Numbered from the stretch's first letter, positions 7,006 to 15,430 are shown. The stretch: DNA of 64,000 bases from Haloplasma contractile SSD-17B (GCF_000215935.2 NZ_AFNU02000014.1:1-64000), one strand, 5' to 3'. Notes: a model not told the origin generated them from the letters alone. Numbers and translations are program-made.

Positions 7006-7722
7006 CTACTCATAGTATGCCAAACGCTTCTCAACGCGGTCAAATAATTTTGTGAAACCATAAACAAGTATCAAATACACTATGCCTACAAGCGCATAAG
7101 GAACTAAAGTCGCATCACGATTTGCAGCAATTTTAGCAGTTCTTAATAAGTCAGTGATAGCTAGTACATAAACAAGTGCAGTATCCTTAACTAAGGTAAT
7201 GACTTCATTTGCAATCGCAGGAAGTACACGCTTAATAACCTGTGGTAATACAACCAATTTAAACGTTTGTGCCTTACTTAATCCTAATACTTCTGCGCCC
7301 TCATATTGACCTTTATCAATAGAAGCAATTCCAGCTCTAAAAATTTCAGCAAAATATGCAGCATAATTTAATGAGAACGCAAACAATGCTGCAGTTAGTC
7401 GGTTAAATTTAATTCCAAGTTCGGGTAAACCAAAATAGACAAAAATAAGTTGTAAAAGAAGAGGAGTTCCTCTCATCACCCAAATATACAACTCGGTAAA
7501 CTTACTTAGCGGTTTAAACGTAGATAACCTACATAAAGCTACAATAATCCCTAATGGAATTGAAATCAATAGTGTAATAATGAAAATTATAAATGTTGTA
7601 TAAAGTCCGTCTAACGCCGCGGGGATAAACTTATTGATATAATGTAAAAGTTCATTAAACGAACTGTCTGCCTGTAAAGAAGACATAGTCTGATTATTTA
7701 AAATGTGTTGTATCATGTTCAT
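7006..7722 (-). CDS. Polar amino-acid ABC transporter permease (histidine-type)
   Basis: A 238-residue permease of the HisM/GlnP family. An N-terminal extension of about 35 residues precedes five hydrophobic segments. VMRGTPLLLQLIF and the cytoplasmic EAA loop (EIFRAGIASIDKGQYEGAEVLG) are clear. GGTGGG lies 3 bases before the ATG at 7722; an in-frame ATG at 7716 would give better spacing. It follows the binding-protein gene after 151 bases that contain a partial terminator hairpin and precedes the ATPase gene. A single permease gene implies a homodimeric channel. Confidence 0.9.
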   Translation of the reverse strand: MNMIQHILNNQTMSSLQADSSFNELLHYINKFIPAALDGLYTTFIIFIITLLISIPLGIIVALCRLSTFKPLSKFTELYIWVMRGTPLLLQLIFVYFGLPELGIKFNRLTAALFAFSLNYAAYFAEIFRAGIASIDKGQYEGAEVLGLSKAQTFKLVVLPQVIKRVLPAIANEVITLVKDTALVYVLAITDLLRTAKIAANRDATLVPYALVGIVYLILVYGFTKLFDRVEKRLAYYE

Positions 7723-7804
7723 GTTCCCACCAATCTTTGTAATATCAAAATATATAAATACATAATAGGTTTAGTATTAGCAAAAGAGACTGTTTTTAAA
7801 ATGA

Positions 7805-7842
7805 CAAAAGTTTTAGGAATCACAGACTTGTGACCCTAAAAC
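7805..7842 (-). terminator. Intra-operon hairpin after the binding-protein gene
   Basis: Inverted repeat GTTTTAGG...CCTAAAAC (7810-7817 with 7835-7842), with inner TCACA/TGTGA pairing and a short T run on the minus strand. Such partial terminators or 3'-end stabilisers often follow binding-protein genes and raise their dose relative to the permease and ATPase. Confidence 0.6.
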
Positions 7843-7873
7843 AAACATTGCCCTCTAATATAATCATTAACTA

Positions 7874-8677
7874 TTATTGTACAATATCTTCTCCAAACCA
7901 TTCATTTGAAATGGTAGCACTTGCTCCGTCTGCTTTCATACTTGCTAGTTCGTCATTGATGGCATCTAGAAGCGCATCATTCTCTTTTCGAACTCCAATT
8001 CCATACTCTTCTCTTCCAAAGTCATCAGTTAATACTGTATATAGACCATCTTCTTTTAGACTAATATAATAACGTGCAAGAATCTCATCAACTACAACAG
8101 CGTCAACACGTCCAAATTCTAATTCTCGTAATGCTTCATCATTTGTCCCGTATTGTAATGCTTCACCACCATCGAATGCTTGAACTACATCGCTCTCTTT
8201 ATTTACAGCATCTAATGAACTTGACGCCTCTTGGACAGCTACTTTTTTACCACTCAAATCAGCTTTTGAAGAAATTCCACTATCCGTTAATACAACAATT
8301 ACTTGTCTATTAGCTAAATATGGAGTCGAGAAGTCAACCTTTTCCTTACGTTCATCTGTAATTGTGTATCCATTCCAGATCAAGTCAATATTACCTGAGT
8401 TAAGTTCTGTCTCTTTCATTGACCAATCAATCGGTTGAAATCTTACTTCTAAATCTAATCGTTCAAATAATTCCTTTGCCATGTCTACATCAAATCCAAC
8501 AATTTCATTGTCTTCATCTCTAAACCCCATGGGTGCAAATGAATCATCTAGACCCATAACGATATAACCGCGATCCTGAATTTGCTCATAATTAGGAGCC
8601 TCATCACCTTGACACCCTACTAAAGTAAATACTACTGCTAAAATCATTAAACCTAATAATACCTTTGCCTTTTTCAT
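7874..8677 (-). CDS. Polar amino-acid ABC transporter substrate-binding lipoprotein (histidine-type)
   Basis: A 267-residue family 3 solute-binding protein. The signal peptide ends in lipobox LVGC (Cys at about residue 22). The typical core follows: YIVMGLDDSFAPMGFRD, EIVGFDVDMAKELFERL, LNSGNIDLIWNGYTITDER and STPYLANRQVIVV. Acidic and aromatic residues at the usual ligand-binding positions are present. GAGGAG precedes the ATG. The first gene of the operon, it is preceded by a long T-box leader with a CAC (His) specifier, so transcription should rise when uncharged tRNA-His accumulates. Histidine binding is therefore inferred from the regulator, not from the fold. Confidence 0.9.
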   Translation of the reverse strand: MKKAKVLLGLMILAVVFTLVGCQGDEAPNYEQIQDRGYIVMGLDDSFAPMGFRDEDNEIVGFDVDMAKELFERLDLEVRFQPIDWSMKETELNSGNIDLIWNGYTITDERKEKVDFSTPYLANRQVIVVLTDSGISSKADLSGKKVAVQEASSSLDAVNKESDVVQAFDGGEALQYGTNDEALRELEFGRVDAVVVDEILARYYISLKEDGLYTVLTDDFGREEYGIGVRKENDALLDAINDELASMKADGASATISNEWFGEDIVQ

Positions 8678-8731
8678 CTTTCATTCTCCTCTTATTATAA
8701 TTTTATATTCGTTACTTTTCAAAAAACAAAT

Positions 8732-8767
8732 AAAAAATCTCGTCCTAAGCTTACGCTAAAGGACGAG
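8732..8767 (-). terminator. T-box terminator hairpin
   Basis: Stem 8739-8746/8760-8767 on the minus strand followed by TTTTTT. It competes with the antiterminator that contains the T-box sequence. Confidence 0.88.
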
Positions 8768-8992
8768 AGAATCTCCCGTGTTCCCACCTTTTTTCATTAA
8801 TATCTCACAATATTAATCTTATCGAGTACCAATTGTATACTCTAGCACGATATCGGGTGCAAATCCGTAGCAGCCTACTACTTTATAGGGTTCGGTGCTA
8901 GGCTCTGAGATGTGTTCAGTAAAGCTTCTAAAGTCCTTTTCACCAACCAGGACCTCTCTGTAATAGAAATTCTATACTTACTAGTTCTCTTC
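8732..8992 (-). ncRNA. T-box leader, predicted histidine-specific
   Basis: The minus-strand leader of the histidine-type operon has the T-box layout. Stem I spans about 8992-8900, with AGAGA and the GGTCC/GGAC apical arm. The specifier loop reads GAA-CAC-A (CAC at 8912-8914, His). An antiterminator carries AGGTGGGAACACGG (8776-8789), followed by an 8-bp terminator CTCGTCCT/AGGACGAG and six T. The bulge reads TGGG, which pairs with a tRNA ending CCCA, that is discriminator C73, almost unique to tRNA-His in bacteria. Two independent signals thus point to histidine. Confidence 0.9.
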
Positions 8993-9123
8993 ATTGCCAA
9001 TATAATTTAAATGCTTTATTTAGATAAAGTAACTTTGATAGTTACTATAATAAAGCAAAATCAGATAAATGTCAACACTTTATTTCAATAAAGTTTATTT
9101 TTATTGTATATTATTTAAAAGCA

Positions 9124-9153
9124 CAAAAAGGTACCAGGATTACTCCTAGTACC
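9124..9153 (-). terminator. Terminator of nitronate monooxygenase-like gene
   Basis: Stem of about 10 bp (GGTACTAGGA with TCCTGGTACC) and five T on the minus strand, directly after the stop codon. Confidence 0.85.
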
Positions 9154-9165
9154 TAATGAATAATT

Positions 9166-10239
9166 TTATGCGTTTGATAGTTCCTTCTTTAAACTCTGCA
9201 TCATTTCTTTGACGGATACGATTTTGTCTACCTTGTATGCATTTGCACCACAAAACAGTAGTCCTTCATCAATATTACCCTTTACCGCATTGATCAAGGC
9301 TTCCGTTATACAGTATGGAATAGTAACGCGGTCACAGATTGATTCTCTTAAACATCCATAACATTTCTTTACCTTAACCTGCTCAGTTTTTAAGCGTTCA
9401 ACTAACTTGTTTAATATGGCTCTCCCAGGCATTCCAACAGGACTCTTAACAAGTTCTATTTCGTCTTTCGTACAAGATAAGTAAGAGTTTTTAAACGCAT
9501 CACTTGCATCGCATTCATGAGTTCCTATAAAACGTGTCGCCATTTGAACACCACTTGCTCCCGCTTTTAAGTAATCCGCTATATCGTTTCCATCAAAAAT
9601 ACCCCCAGCTGCAACTACCGGTATTTTTTTGTTATATTTATGTTCATATTTCTTTACCTCATCAACTACACCAATGACTATTTGCTTTAAATCAGTCGTT
9701 TCTGATGTTAGTTCATCTAAAGAATATCCTAAATGCCCACCTGCTTTAGGACCCTCTACCACAACTAGGTCAGGTATTCTATTCTCTTTACGATCCCATA
9801 CCTTTAAAATGGTTTTAATTGCTTTTACAGATGATACAATAGGTGCAATCTTTACTTTTGTTCCCTTAACAAGTTTAGGTAATGCTAGTGGGAGGCCTGC
9901 TCCAGATATAATCAGATCTATTTTTGAGTCAACCGCTGCTCTGACATAGTCTTTGTAATTTTCCATAGCAACCATAACATTCAGCCCAATAATCCCAGAC
10001 TTTGCGCGCTCCTTAGCAAGTTTGATATGCTTTTTAAGAGATCTTATATTTGCGTTAACTGGGTCTTTTGCAAAGTCATCTTCATCATAACCAATTTGAG
10101 CAGCTGATATTACACCTACTCCTCCTGAATTTGCTACAGCTGCTGCTAAATTTGAACGCGAAACACCAATTCCCATTCCACCCTGTATAATGGGCAACTC
10201 TGAGGTTAAGTTATCTATTTTTAATGGTTTTATTATCAT
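9166..10239 (-). CDS. Nitronate monooxygenase / 2-nitropropane dioxygenase family flavoprotein
   Basis: 357 residues, TIM-barrel FMN enzyme (PF03060). Visible are the N-terminal PIIQGGMGIGVS, GLNVMVAM, a central EGPKAGGHLGY, the FMN-phosphate loop VVAAGGIFDG and GASGVQMATRFI. The C-terminal third has a Cys-rich segment (KKCYGCLRESICD, IPYCI, LLFCGANAYKVD) found in the clostridial subgroup. Family members oxidise nitronates, while relatives (FabK) are enoyl-ACP reductases. The subgroup with this Cys-rich tail has no settled role, so the exact reaction is open. It is a monocistronic unit with AGGAG before the ATG and its own terminator. Confidence 0.8.
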   Translation of the reverse strand: MIIKPLKIDNLTSELPIIQGGMGIGVSRSNLAAAVANSGGVGVISAAQIGYDEDDFAKDPVNANIRSLKKHIKLAKERAKSGIIGLNVMVAMENYKDYVRAAVDSKIDLIISGAGLPLALPKLVKGTKVKIAPIVSSVKAIKTILKVWDRKENRIPDLVVVEGPKAGGHLGYSLDELTSETTDLKQIVIGVVDEVKKYEHKYNKKIPVVAAGGIFDGNDIADYLKAGASGVQMATRFIGTHECDASDAFKNSYLSCTKDEIELVKSPVGMPGRAILNKLVERLKTEQVKVKKCYGCLRESICDRVTIPYCITEALINAVKGNIDEGLLFCGANAYKVDKIVSVKEMMQSLKKELSNA

Positions 10240-10393
10240 TTATCTCACTCCTTCCTTTTCATTATATAGCATAAGGTGTAATTTGTAAATTGCTTTGAGA
10301 ATCAAAATATTATTTTATCAAAGTTTTTATGGAGTTTTCATTTACTTAACTAATAAATCATACTATTAAGAAATAAGTTAATTTACAATAAAC

Positions 10394-10424
10394 GAAAAAA
10401 ATGGTTGATTCAGTTGAACCAACC
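10394..10424 (-). terminator. Terminator of mscS-like gene
   Basis: Stem GGTTGGTTC/GAATCAACC with four-base loop and seven T on the minus strand, just after the stop codon. Confidence 0.85.
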
Positions 10425-10435
10425 ACTAATAATTA

Positions 10436-11251
10436 CTAACTATTTGAAACATGTACATCCATTTGTGGATAAGGAATATTAATATTATTTTGATCAAAAT
10501 CTAACTTAACACGTTCTTGAAGTTCATAGAAGATCGTCCAGTAATCTTCTCTTTTACACCAAACACGAACATAGAATATGATTGCATTGTCGCCATGTTC
10601 TCCTATGACGATTTTGGGTTCAGGCTCTTGTATTATTAAACTATGACTAGACACTATATTATTTAGAATATCTTTGACTAGCTTAATATCGTCGTCATAA
10701 CTAATTCCAAATTTAAAGTCTACTCTACGCGTCTTATTGATTGAGTAGTTAATTAAACTTGAATTTGATAACTCTTTATTTGGTATAATCACACGTTTAT
10801 TATCTGGAGTATCTAATGTTGTGTAAAAGATTTGTATTTCATTTACAGTACCAGAATGATCCTTCGTTTCAATATAATCGCCTACTTTGTAAGGCTTTAG
10901 AACTAGAATTAATAACCCACCTGCAAAGTTTGCTAAACTTCCTTGTAAAGCCAAACCGACTGCAAAACCGATTGACCCTATAATTGCTACAAATGATGTC
11001 ATTTCAGCACCAAGCATAGTTGCTATACTTATACCTAGTAATATTTTTAAGGAAAGACTAATTCCTGGAAGTAAAAAGGACCTTACAGAAGGATCAAGTT
11101 TTCTTCTTTCAAATCGCTTTCTAAGAAAGGATGTTAATCGCTTAATAATAATCAAACCAATTATTAATAGTAATAGTGCCTGCAATAATTTTACACTATA
11201 TGTCATGGCTAGATCATATAGTTGTTCTACATCGATAAAATCACCCATCAT
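10436..11251 (-). CDS. Small-conductance mechanosensitive channel, MscS family
   Basis: About 272 residues. Three membrane helices are followed by a cytoplasmic beta and alpha/beta cage. The pore helix TM3 reads FVAIIGSIGFAVGLALQG and continues to FAGGLLILVLKPYKVGDYIE, the family hallmark; VIIPNKELSNSSLINYS is the conserved beta domain. The channel opens under membrane tension to release solutes during osmotic downshock. AGGTGG sits just before tandem ATGs (11251 and 11248), so I choose these over an ATG at 11296, which lacks a ribosome site. It is a single-gene unit with its own terminator. Confidence 0.92.
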   Translation of the reverse strand: MMGDFIDVEQLYDLAMTYSVKLLQALLLLIIGLIIIKRLTSFLRKRFERRKLDPSVRSFLLPGISLSLKILLGISIATMLGAEMTSFVAIIGSIGFAVGLALQGSLANFAGGLLILVLKPYKVGDYIETKDHSGTVNEIQIFYTTLDTPDNKRVIIPNKELSNSSLINYSINKTRRVDFKFGISYDDDIKLVKDILNNIVSSHSLIIQEPEPKIVIGEHGDNAIIFYVRVWCKREDYWTIFYELQERVKLDFDQNNINIPYPQMDVHVSNS

Positions 11252-11387
11252 ACCACCTACATTTCTTATTTTATTTATATCGTAACATGTTATCAATTAT
11301 ATGTTTAATTATACGCTTATAGTTGTGATATTACATACTAAACCAAGGAAACTTAAAAAAGGTGTTAAAAATGACCATAGCGTTACT

Positions 11388-11603
11388 TTATTTTAAAATA
11401 CAGTAATCCATTAGAATATATAAGGTTCTTTCAAAGGAGTGTGACTGTGATATTCTGTCTTTCATTGAATCAATTGCTTGTTGGTAATCCGCTTCTCTAT
11501 TCAGTTCTTGACCCTTATTCACAAGCGCATTCGTACATAAATTTAAAATATAATCAAAGTCACCTTTGTTTTCACTAAGATGAATCACTGGTTTATCTAA
11601 CAT
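11388..11603 (-). CDS. Small protein of unknown function
   Basis: 71 residues, soluble, mildly acidic, with no signal peptide or membrane segment. Predicted mostly helical; the C-terminus SFERTLYILMDYCILK is amphipathic. A weak GGAG lies 10 bases before the ATG. It is divergent from the lipase-like gene; the intergenic region holds an 18-bp perfect palindrome. I do not recognise a family. The reading frame is AT-rich like its neighbours and could be real, but the evidence is limited to length, start context and isolation. Confidence 0.5.
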   Translation of the reverse strand: MLDKPVIHLSENKGDFDYILNLCTNALVNKGQELNREADYQQAIDSMKDRISQSHSFERTLYILMDYCILK

Positions 11604-11690
11604 ATCTCGATCACTCCATATATAGTTTATCTTCTATAGTATGAGTGATAATATCATTGATTATTTACTAGTTTTTTTAAATTCTCAATC

Positions 11691-11708
11691 GTGTATGTTA
11701 ACATACAC
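11691..11708. promoter_or_regulatory. 18-bp perfect palindrome, candidate operator
   Basis: GTGTATGTTAACATACAC is fully self-complementary and lies between the divergent small-protein and lipase-like genes. It ends next to the -35 region of a TATAAT promoter serving the plus-strand gene. The form suits a dimeric repressor; the regulator is unknown. Confidence 0.55.
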
Positions 11709-11816
11709 TACTTGTCCAAAAAACATCAATTATAATGTTTAATTAAAAAAAGCAAATTCTTTATTTCAATTCATCTCTATTTATTATAAAATGGTATTTA
11801 AAGGAGGGTCTTTTGT

Positions 11817-12743
11817 ATGAAAGAAAATCGAACGATTTCAGGGTACAATGGTTCAAAAATCAATTTTAACTTCTACGAATGTGAACATCCTAAAGGCTCA
11901 GTTATTATTGTTCACGGAATGTGTGAACATAAAAACAGGTACAATCATTACGCAGACTTCCTACGTAAATATGGGTATCATGTTTATACCTATGATCATC
12001 GAGGACACGGTGATTCAATTTGTGACAATGTTGAATTAGGCGATATAGGACGTCATGGGTTTAACAGTATGGTTTATGATTTAAAGATAATGAATGACTA
12101 TGTAAAACAAAAAGAGCCTCAATTACCAATTTTCATTTATGGACATAGTATGGGGTCATTCATTACTCAGCGTTATATGCAATTGCATGGTAATCTTATA
12201 GATGGAATTATTTTAAGTGGGAGTAATGGAAAAACGCCGACACCGATATTAGTTCTTGGTAAGATAATAAGTCGTTTACTGTTTATTTTTAAAGGCCGTA
12301 AATCAAAAGGTAAATTTTTAAATAAATTATCATTTGGATCATTTAATAAACGCTATAATGACTGCAAAACTGACTTTGACTGGTTAAGTCGAGATGATAG
12401 CGAAGTCAAGAAGTATATTGATGATGAAAAATGTGGTTATGTGTGCTCAAATGAGTACTATTATGAACTTTACAAAGGTATGCACGAACGTCAAAAAAGT
12501 AAACATATAAAACAGGTACCAAAAGATCTCCCGATTTTAATTATTTCAGGAGATATGGACCCGGTCGGCAACTATGGAAAGGGTGTTCAAAATCTTTATG
12601 GTCTCTACCAAAATCAAGTCGATCACCTTACAATAAAGCTTTATAACGATGCTAGACACGAGTTATTAAATGAAATCAATAAACAAGAAGTGATGAGTGA
12701 TACCCTATTATGGTTAAATACTCAGGCAAGTCCAAATAAATAA
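11817..12743 (+). CDS. Alpha/beta hydrolase, monoacylglycerol-lipase/lysophospholipase-like
   Basis: 308 residues, no signal peptide. The hydrolase-4 fold shows the oxyanion segment IVHGMCEH (31-38), YDHRGHGDS (59-67), nucleophile Ser111 in GHSMGS, a catalytic Asp in ISGDMDPVG near 246 and a His in DARHE near 282. Family members hydrolyse monoacylglycerols or lysophospholipids, so a role in lipid turnover is likely; the substrate is inferred. AAAGGAGGG lies upstream of the ATG. It is a single gene with its own terminator. A palindromic operator candidate lies about 110 bases upstream. Confidence 0.85.
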   Translation: MKENRTISGYNGSKINFNFYECEHPKGSVIIVHGMCEHKNRYNHYADFLRKYGYHVYTYDHRGHGDSICDNVELGDIGRHGFNSMVYDLKIMNDYVKQKEPQLPIFIYGHSMGSFITQRYMQLHGNLIDGIILSGSNGKTPTPILVLGKIISRLLFIFKGRKSKGKFLNKLSFGSFNKRYNDCKTDFDWLSRDDSEVKKYIDDEKCGYVCSNEYYYELYKGMHERQKSKHIKQVPKDLPILIISGDMDPVGNYGKGVQNLYGLYQNQVDHLTIKLYNDARHELLNEINKQEVMSDTLLWLNTQASPNK

Positions 12744-12752
12744 TTAATAATA

Positions 12753-12787
12753 ACCTGGTAAAGACTAAACTCTTTATCAGGTTTTTT
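12753..12787 (+). terminator. Terminator of hydrolase gene
   Basis: Stem CCTGGTAAAG/CTTTATCAGG, ten-base loop, then TTTTTT, just after the stop codon. Confidence 0.9.
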
Positions 12788-12949
12788 AATATAAATCCTA
12801 AAAAGAAACAGTAGTTATTACTTTATTAGTAATAATAGTAAGAAGTACCTTTTTATTGATAATCGTATAAAGAAACGTCTTGTATCAAAAAATAGATTTA
12901 ATGTGCTTAACGTATTGTATATTTTTACTTTTAAAAATTTAAAGTATTA

Positions 12950-12978
12950 TTTGACAAATGTCACATTTCTAGTATAAT
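12950..12978 (+). promoter_or_regulatory. tcyABC promoter with overlapping upstream operator box
   Basis: TTGACA (12951-12956), 16-base spacer and TATAAT (12973-12978). A TTTGA-N6-TCACA box (12950-12965) overlaps the -35 and spacer. Core and spacing match the tcyP-like promoter. The stretch 12788-12949 before it holds no gene. Confidence 0.88.
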
Positions 12979-12990
12979 AGGCTTTGTTGT

Positions 12991-13016
12991 ATTAATGTGA
13001 TTTATGTCACATTAAT
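12991..13016 (+). promoter_or_regulatory. 26-bp palindromic operator in tcyABC leader
   Basis: Perfect inverted repeat ATTAATGTGA-N6-TCACATTAAT, centred about 19 bases after the predicted transcription start. The core TGTGA-N6-TCACA is the classic CRP/FNR-type recognition form. A position downstream of the start suggests repression. The tcyP-like gene has the matching box. Confidence 0.8.
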
Positions 13017-13080
13017 GCGAACTACTTAAGTTTGCTCTAATAACTTAAATAAATTTATAAAAATATAGGAGGAAAAGAAA

Positions 13081-13866
13081 GTGTTTAAATTTAAACGTTT
13101 AACGTTAGTTTTAGGAATACTTATATTTGGGGTTACATTATCAGCATGTAACAATAAAGAACAAGATCTATACGAAAAAATTATAGAAGAAGGTAAGATT
13201 GTAGTAGGTACAGAAGGTACATATGCTCCATTTACTTATCATGACGCTGAAACAGGAGATCTTACAGGTTTTGATGTTGAAATCGCACGTGAAGTTGCAG
13301 AACGTCTTGGTGTTGAAGTAGAGTTTTTAGAAACAAAGTGGGATGGATTACTTGCAGGTGTAAATACAGGACGATATGATATAGTGGCAAACCAAGTTTG
13401 GAAAAAACCTGCTCGCGAAGAAGCGTATACATTAACGGATCCATACATGCTAACAAATGCTGTATTAGTGGTACAAGAAGGGAACACAACGATTACATCC
13501 CTTGAGGATATAGCAGGACAAAAAGGTGCGCATTCCTTAACAAGTGCGTATGCTGATATGGCTCGTGAAAAAGGCGCTGAGATTGTAGGAGTTGATACAT
13601 TTACTGAAGCGGTACAAAACTTAATCAATGGGCATGTTGAGTACACAATCAATGATACCGCAACAGTTGCTTATTACTTAGCACAAAATCCAGATGCTAA
13701 TGTTAAGGCACTGAACTTAGAATTAGATCAATTTGAAGTTGTATTTGCATTACCAAAAGAAAATGCAAATACATTAGAAGAAAAAATTAATGCGATTTTA
13801 GAAGATATGCGTAACGATGGTACATATGATGCAATCTATCAAACATACTTTGAAGTAATTGAATAA
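13081..13866 (+). CDS. tcyA: Cystine-type amino-acid ABC transporter substrate-binding lipoprotein
   Basis: A 261-residue family 3 binding protein. Start is GTG with AGGAGG 8 bases upstream. The signal peptide ends in lipobox LSAC (Cys23). IVVGTEGTYAPFTYHD, LTGFDVEIAREVAERLGV, FLETKWDGLLAGVNTGRYD and VANQVWKKPAREEAY are very close to the cystine-binding TcyA/FliY subgroup. The order binding protein, permease, ATPase equals tcyABC. The promoter shares its operators with a TcyP-like cystine symporter in this window, which strengthens the substrate call. The protein acts on the outer face of the membrane, delivering ligand to TcyB. Confidence 0.85.
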   Translation: MFKFKRLTLVLGILIFGVTLSACNNKEQDLYEKIIEEGKIVVGTEGTYAPFTYHDAETGDLTGFDVEIAREVAERLGVEVEFLETKWDGLLAGVNTGRYDIVANQVWKKPAREEAYTLTDPYMLTNAVLVVQEGNTTITSLEDIAGQKGAHSLTSAYADMAREKGAEIVGVDTFTEAVQNLINGHVEYTINDTATVAYYLAQNPDANVKALNLELDQFEVVFALPKENANTLEEKINAILEDMRNDGTYDAIYQTYFEVIE

Positions 13867-13878
13867 CGGAGGTTCCCT

Positions 13879-14547
13879 ATGATTGAAGTCATAGAAACAT
13901 ATTTTGGGGAATTACTATTGAAATTAATCACTGTTAGCTTACCACTAACAGTGATAGCATTTACAATTGGATTAATTTTAGCTCTTTTTATTGCAATTAT
14001 GAGAATGTCATCAAATAAAGTTCTAAAGGCAATCAGCGGTTTTTATATCTCATTGGTACGAGGAACGCCTCTACTTGTCCAATTATTTATCATTTTTTAT
14101 GGACTTCCTACAATAGGTATTGTAATTGATCCCTATCCATCTGCAGTAATTGGGTTTTCTATTAATATAAGTGCTTACGCTGCTGAATCGATACGTGGTT
14201 CAATTTTATCAATTCCAAATGGGCAATGGGAAGCAGCCAAATCATTGGGGATGAACTTCCCTCAAACAATGAGACGTATAATCATTCCTCAAGCTACTCG
14301 AGTTGCAATTCCACCATTATCGAATACACTTATTAGTTTAGTTAAGGATACATCATTAGCGTCAATAGTATTAGTTGCAGAAATGTTTCGTAGGGCACAA
14401 GAAGTAGCTGCCGTTAGACCAGGTATCATATTACAAGTGTACTTACTTGTTGCATTACTTTATTGGCTGATAGTCATAGGACTTACCTCACTTCAAAATC
14501 GATATGAAAAATATCTAAATCGCTACATTAAGGGGGCGAGTTCATGA
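13879..14547 (+). CDS. tcyB: Cystine-type amino-acid ABC transporter permease
   Basis: 222 residues, five hydrophobic segments, of the polar amino-acid permease family. Hallmarks are SLVRGTPLLVQLFIIFYGLP and the EAA loop ESIRGSILSIPNGQWEAAKSLG, which docks on the ATPase. CGGAGG lies before the ATG, 12 bases after the tcyA stop. The 3' end overlaps the tcyC start in an ATGA arrangement, so the two are translationally coupled. A homodimer would form the channel. Confidence 0.9.
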   Translation: MIEVIETYFGELLLKLITVSLPLTVIAFTIGLILALFIAIMRMSSNKVLKAISGFYISLVRGTPLLVQLFIIFYGLPTIGIVIDPYPSAVIGFSINISAYAAESIRGSILSIPNGQWEAAKSLGMNFPQTMRRIIIPQATRVAIPPLSNTLISLVKDTSLASIVLVAEMFRRAQEVAAVRPGIILQVYLLVALLYWLIVIGLTSLQNRYEKYLNRYIKGASS

Positions 14548-15284
14548 TTAGAGTAAATCAAATCAAAAAAACATTTGACGACCTTCAAGTACTAAAAGGC
14601 ATGAGTCTAGACGTACAAGAAGGGGAAGTAATTGTTATGATTGGACCTAGTGGTTCCGGCAAGACAACGTTTTTACGTTCAATAAACGCACTTGAAATCC
14701 CTGAAGATGGAGCTGTGACTATAGGCGACATAAAAATAGACTATAGTCAAAAACCTAGTGAGAACCTATTAAGATCACTGCGCTCTCAAATCGGAATGGT
14801 ATTTCAAAATTTTAATTTATTCCCTCACCTAACTGTCTTAGAGAATGTTATGGAAGGGCTAGTTACCGTTCAACGGATCTCTAAACATAAAGCGAGAGAG
14901 ATTGCAGCAGATTTCCTAGAGAAGGTTGGACTCAAAGAAAAAATCAATGAGTTTCCTTCTGCACTCTCTGGGGGACAGCAGCAACGTGTAGCAATCGCAC
15001 GAGCGTTAGCGACTAATCCAAAAGTTATTTTATTTGATGAACCAACAAGTGCACTTGATGTTGAACTCGTATCTGAAGTACTAAAAGTTATGAAGAAACT
15101 AGCCAGTGAGGGAATGACTATGATTATTGTGACACATGAGATTAACTTTGCTAAGGAAGTTGCCGATAAGATTGTCTTTATAGACAATGGTCATATACTT
15201 GATATCTTAAAACCAGATGAATTAAACAATAAATCGAACTCTGAAAGACTTCAAAAGTTTCTAAATTTAATAGAAAATAAATAA
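14544..15284 (+). CDS. tcyC: Cystine-type amino-acid ABC transporter ATP-binding protein
   Basis: A 246-residue ATPase. Walker A GPSGSGKT is at 34-41, the Q-loop in MVFQNFNLFPHLTV, the signature LSGGQQQRVA near 150, Walker B VILFDEPTSALD near 170 and the switch His in VTHEINFA. It overlaps tcyB by four bases. Last gene of the operon, closed by a strong terminator. The paralogous histidine-type ATPase at 6.3-7.0 kb is of the same family but clearly distinct in sequence. Confidence 0.9.
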   Translation: MIRVNQIKKTFDDLQVLKGMSLDVQEGEVIVMIGPSGSGKTTFLRSINALEIPEDGAVTIGDIKIDYSQKPSENLLRSLRSQIGMVFQNFNLFPHLTVLENVMEGLVTVQRISKHKAREIAADFLEKVGLKEKINEFPSALSGGQQQRVAIARALATNPKVILFDEPTSALDVELVSEVLKVMKKLASEGMTMIIVTHEINFAKEVADKIVFIDNGHILDILKPDELNNKSNSERLQKFLNLIENK

Positions 15285-15289
15285 TAACT

Positions 15290-15326
15290 AAAGACGTACA
15301 CAGAACTATATGTGTACGTCTTTTAA
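15290..15326. terminator. Terminator of tcyABC
   Basis: Perfect 12-bp stem AAGACGTACACA/TGTGTACGTCTT with eight-base loop and T run. Confidence 0.92.
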
Positions 15327-15430
15327 TTTATTATTGTGGTTATTAGTCAATATGAGTGAATTAATTTATCGTGCGTTTCTATCTATCTTTATATTTAAGA
15401 ATGAATCTATAGAATTTCTATTTTTTTATT

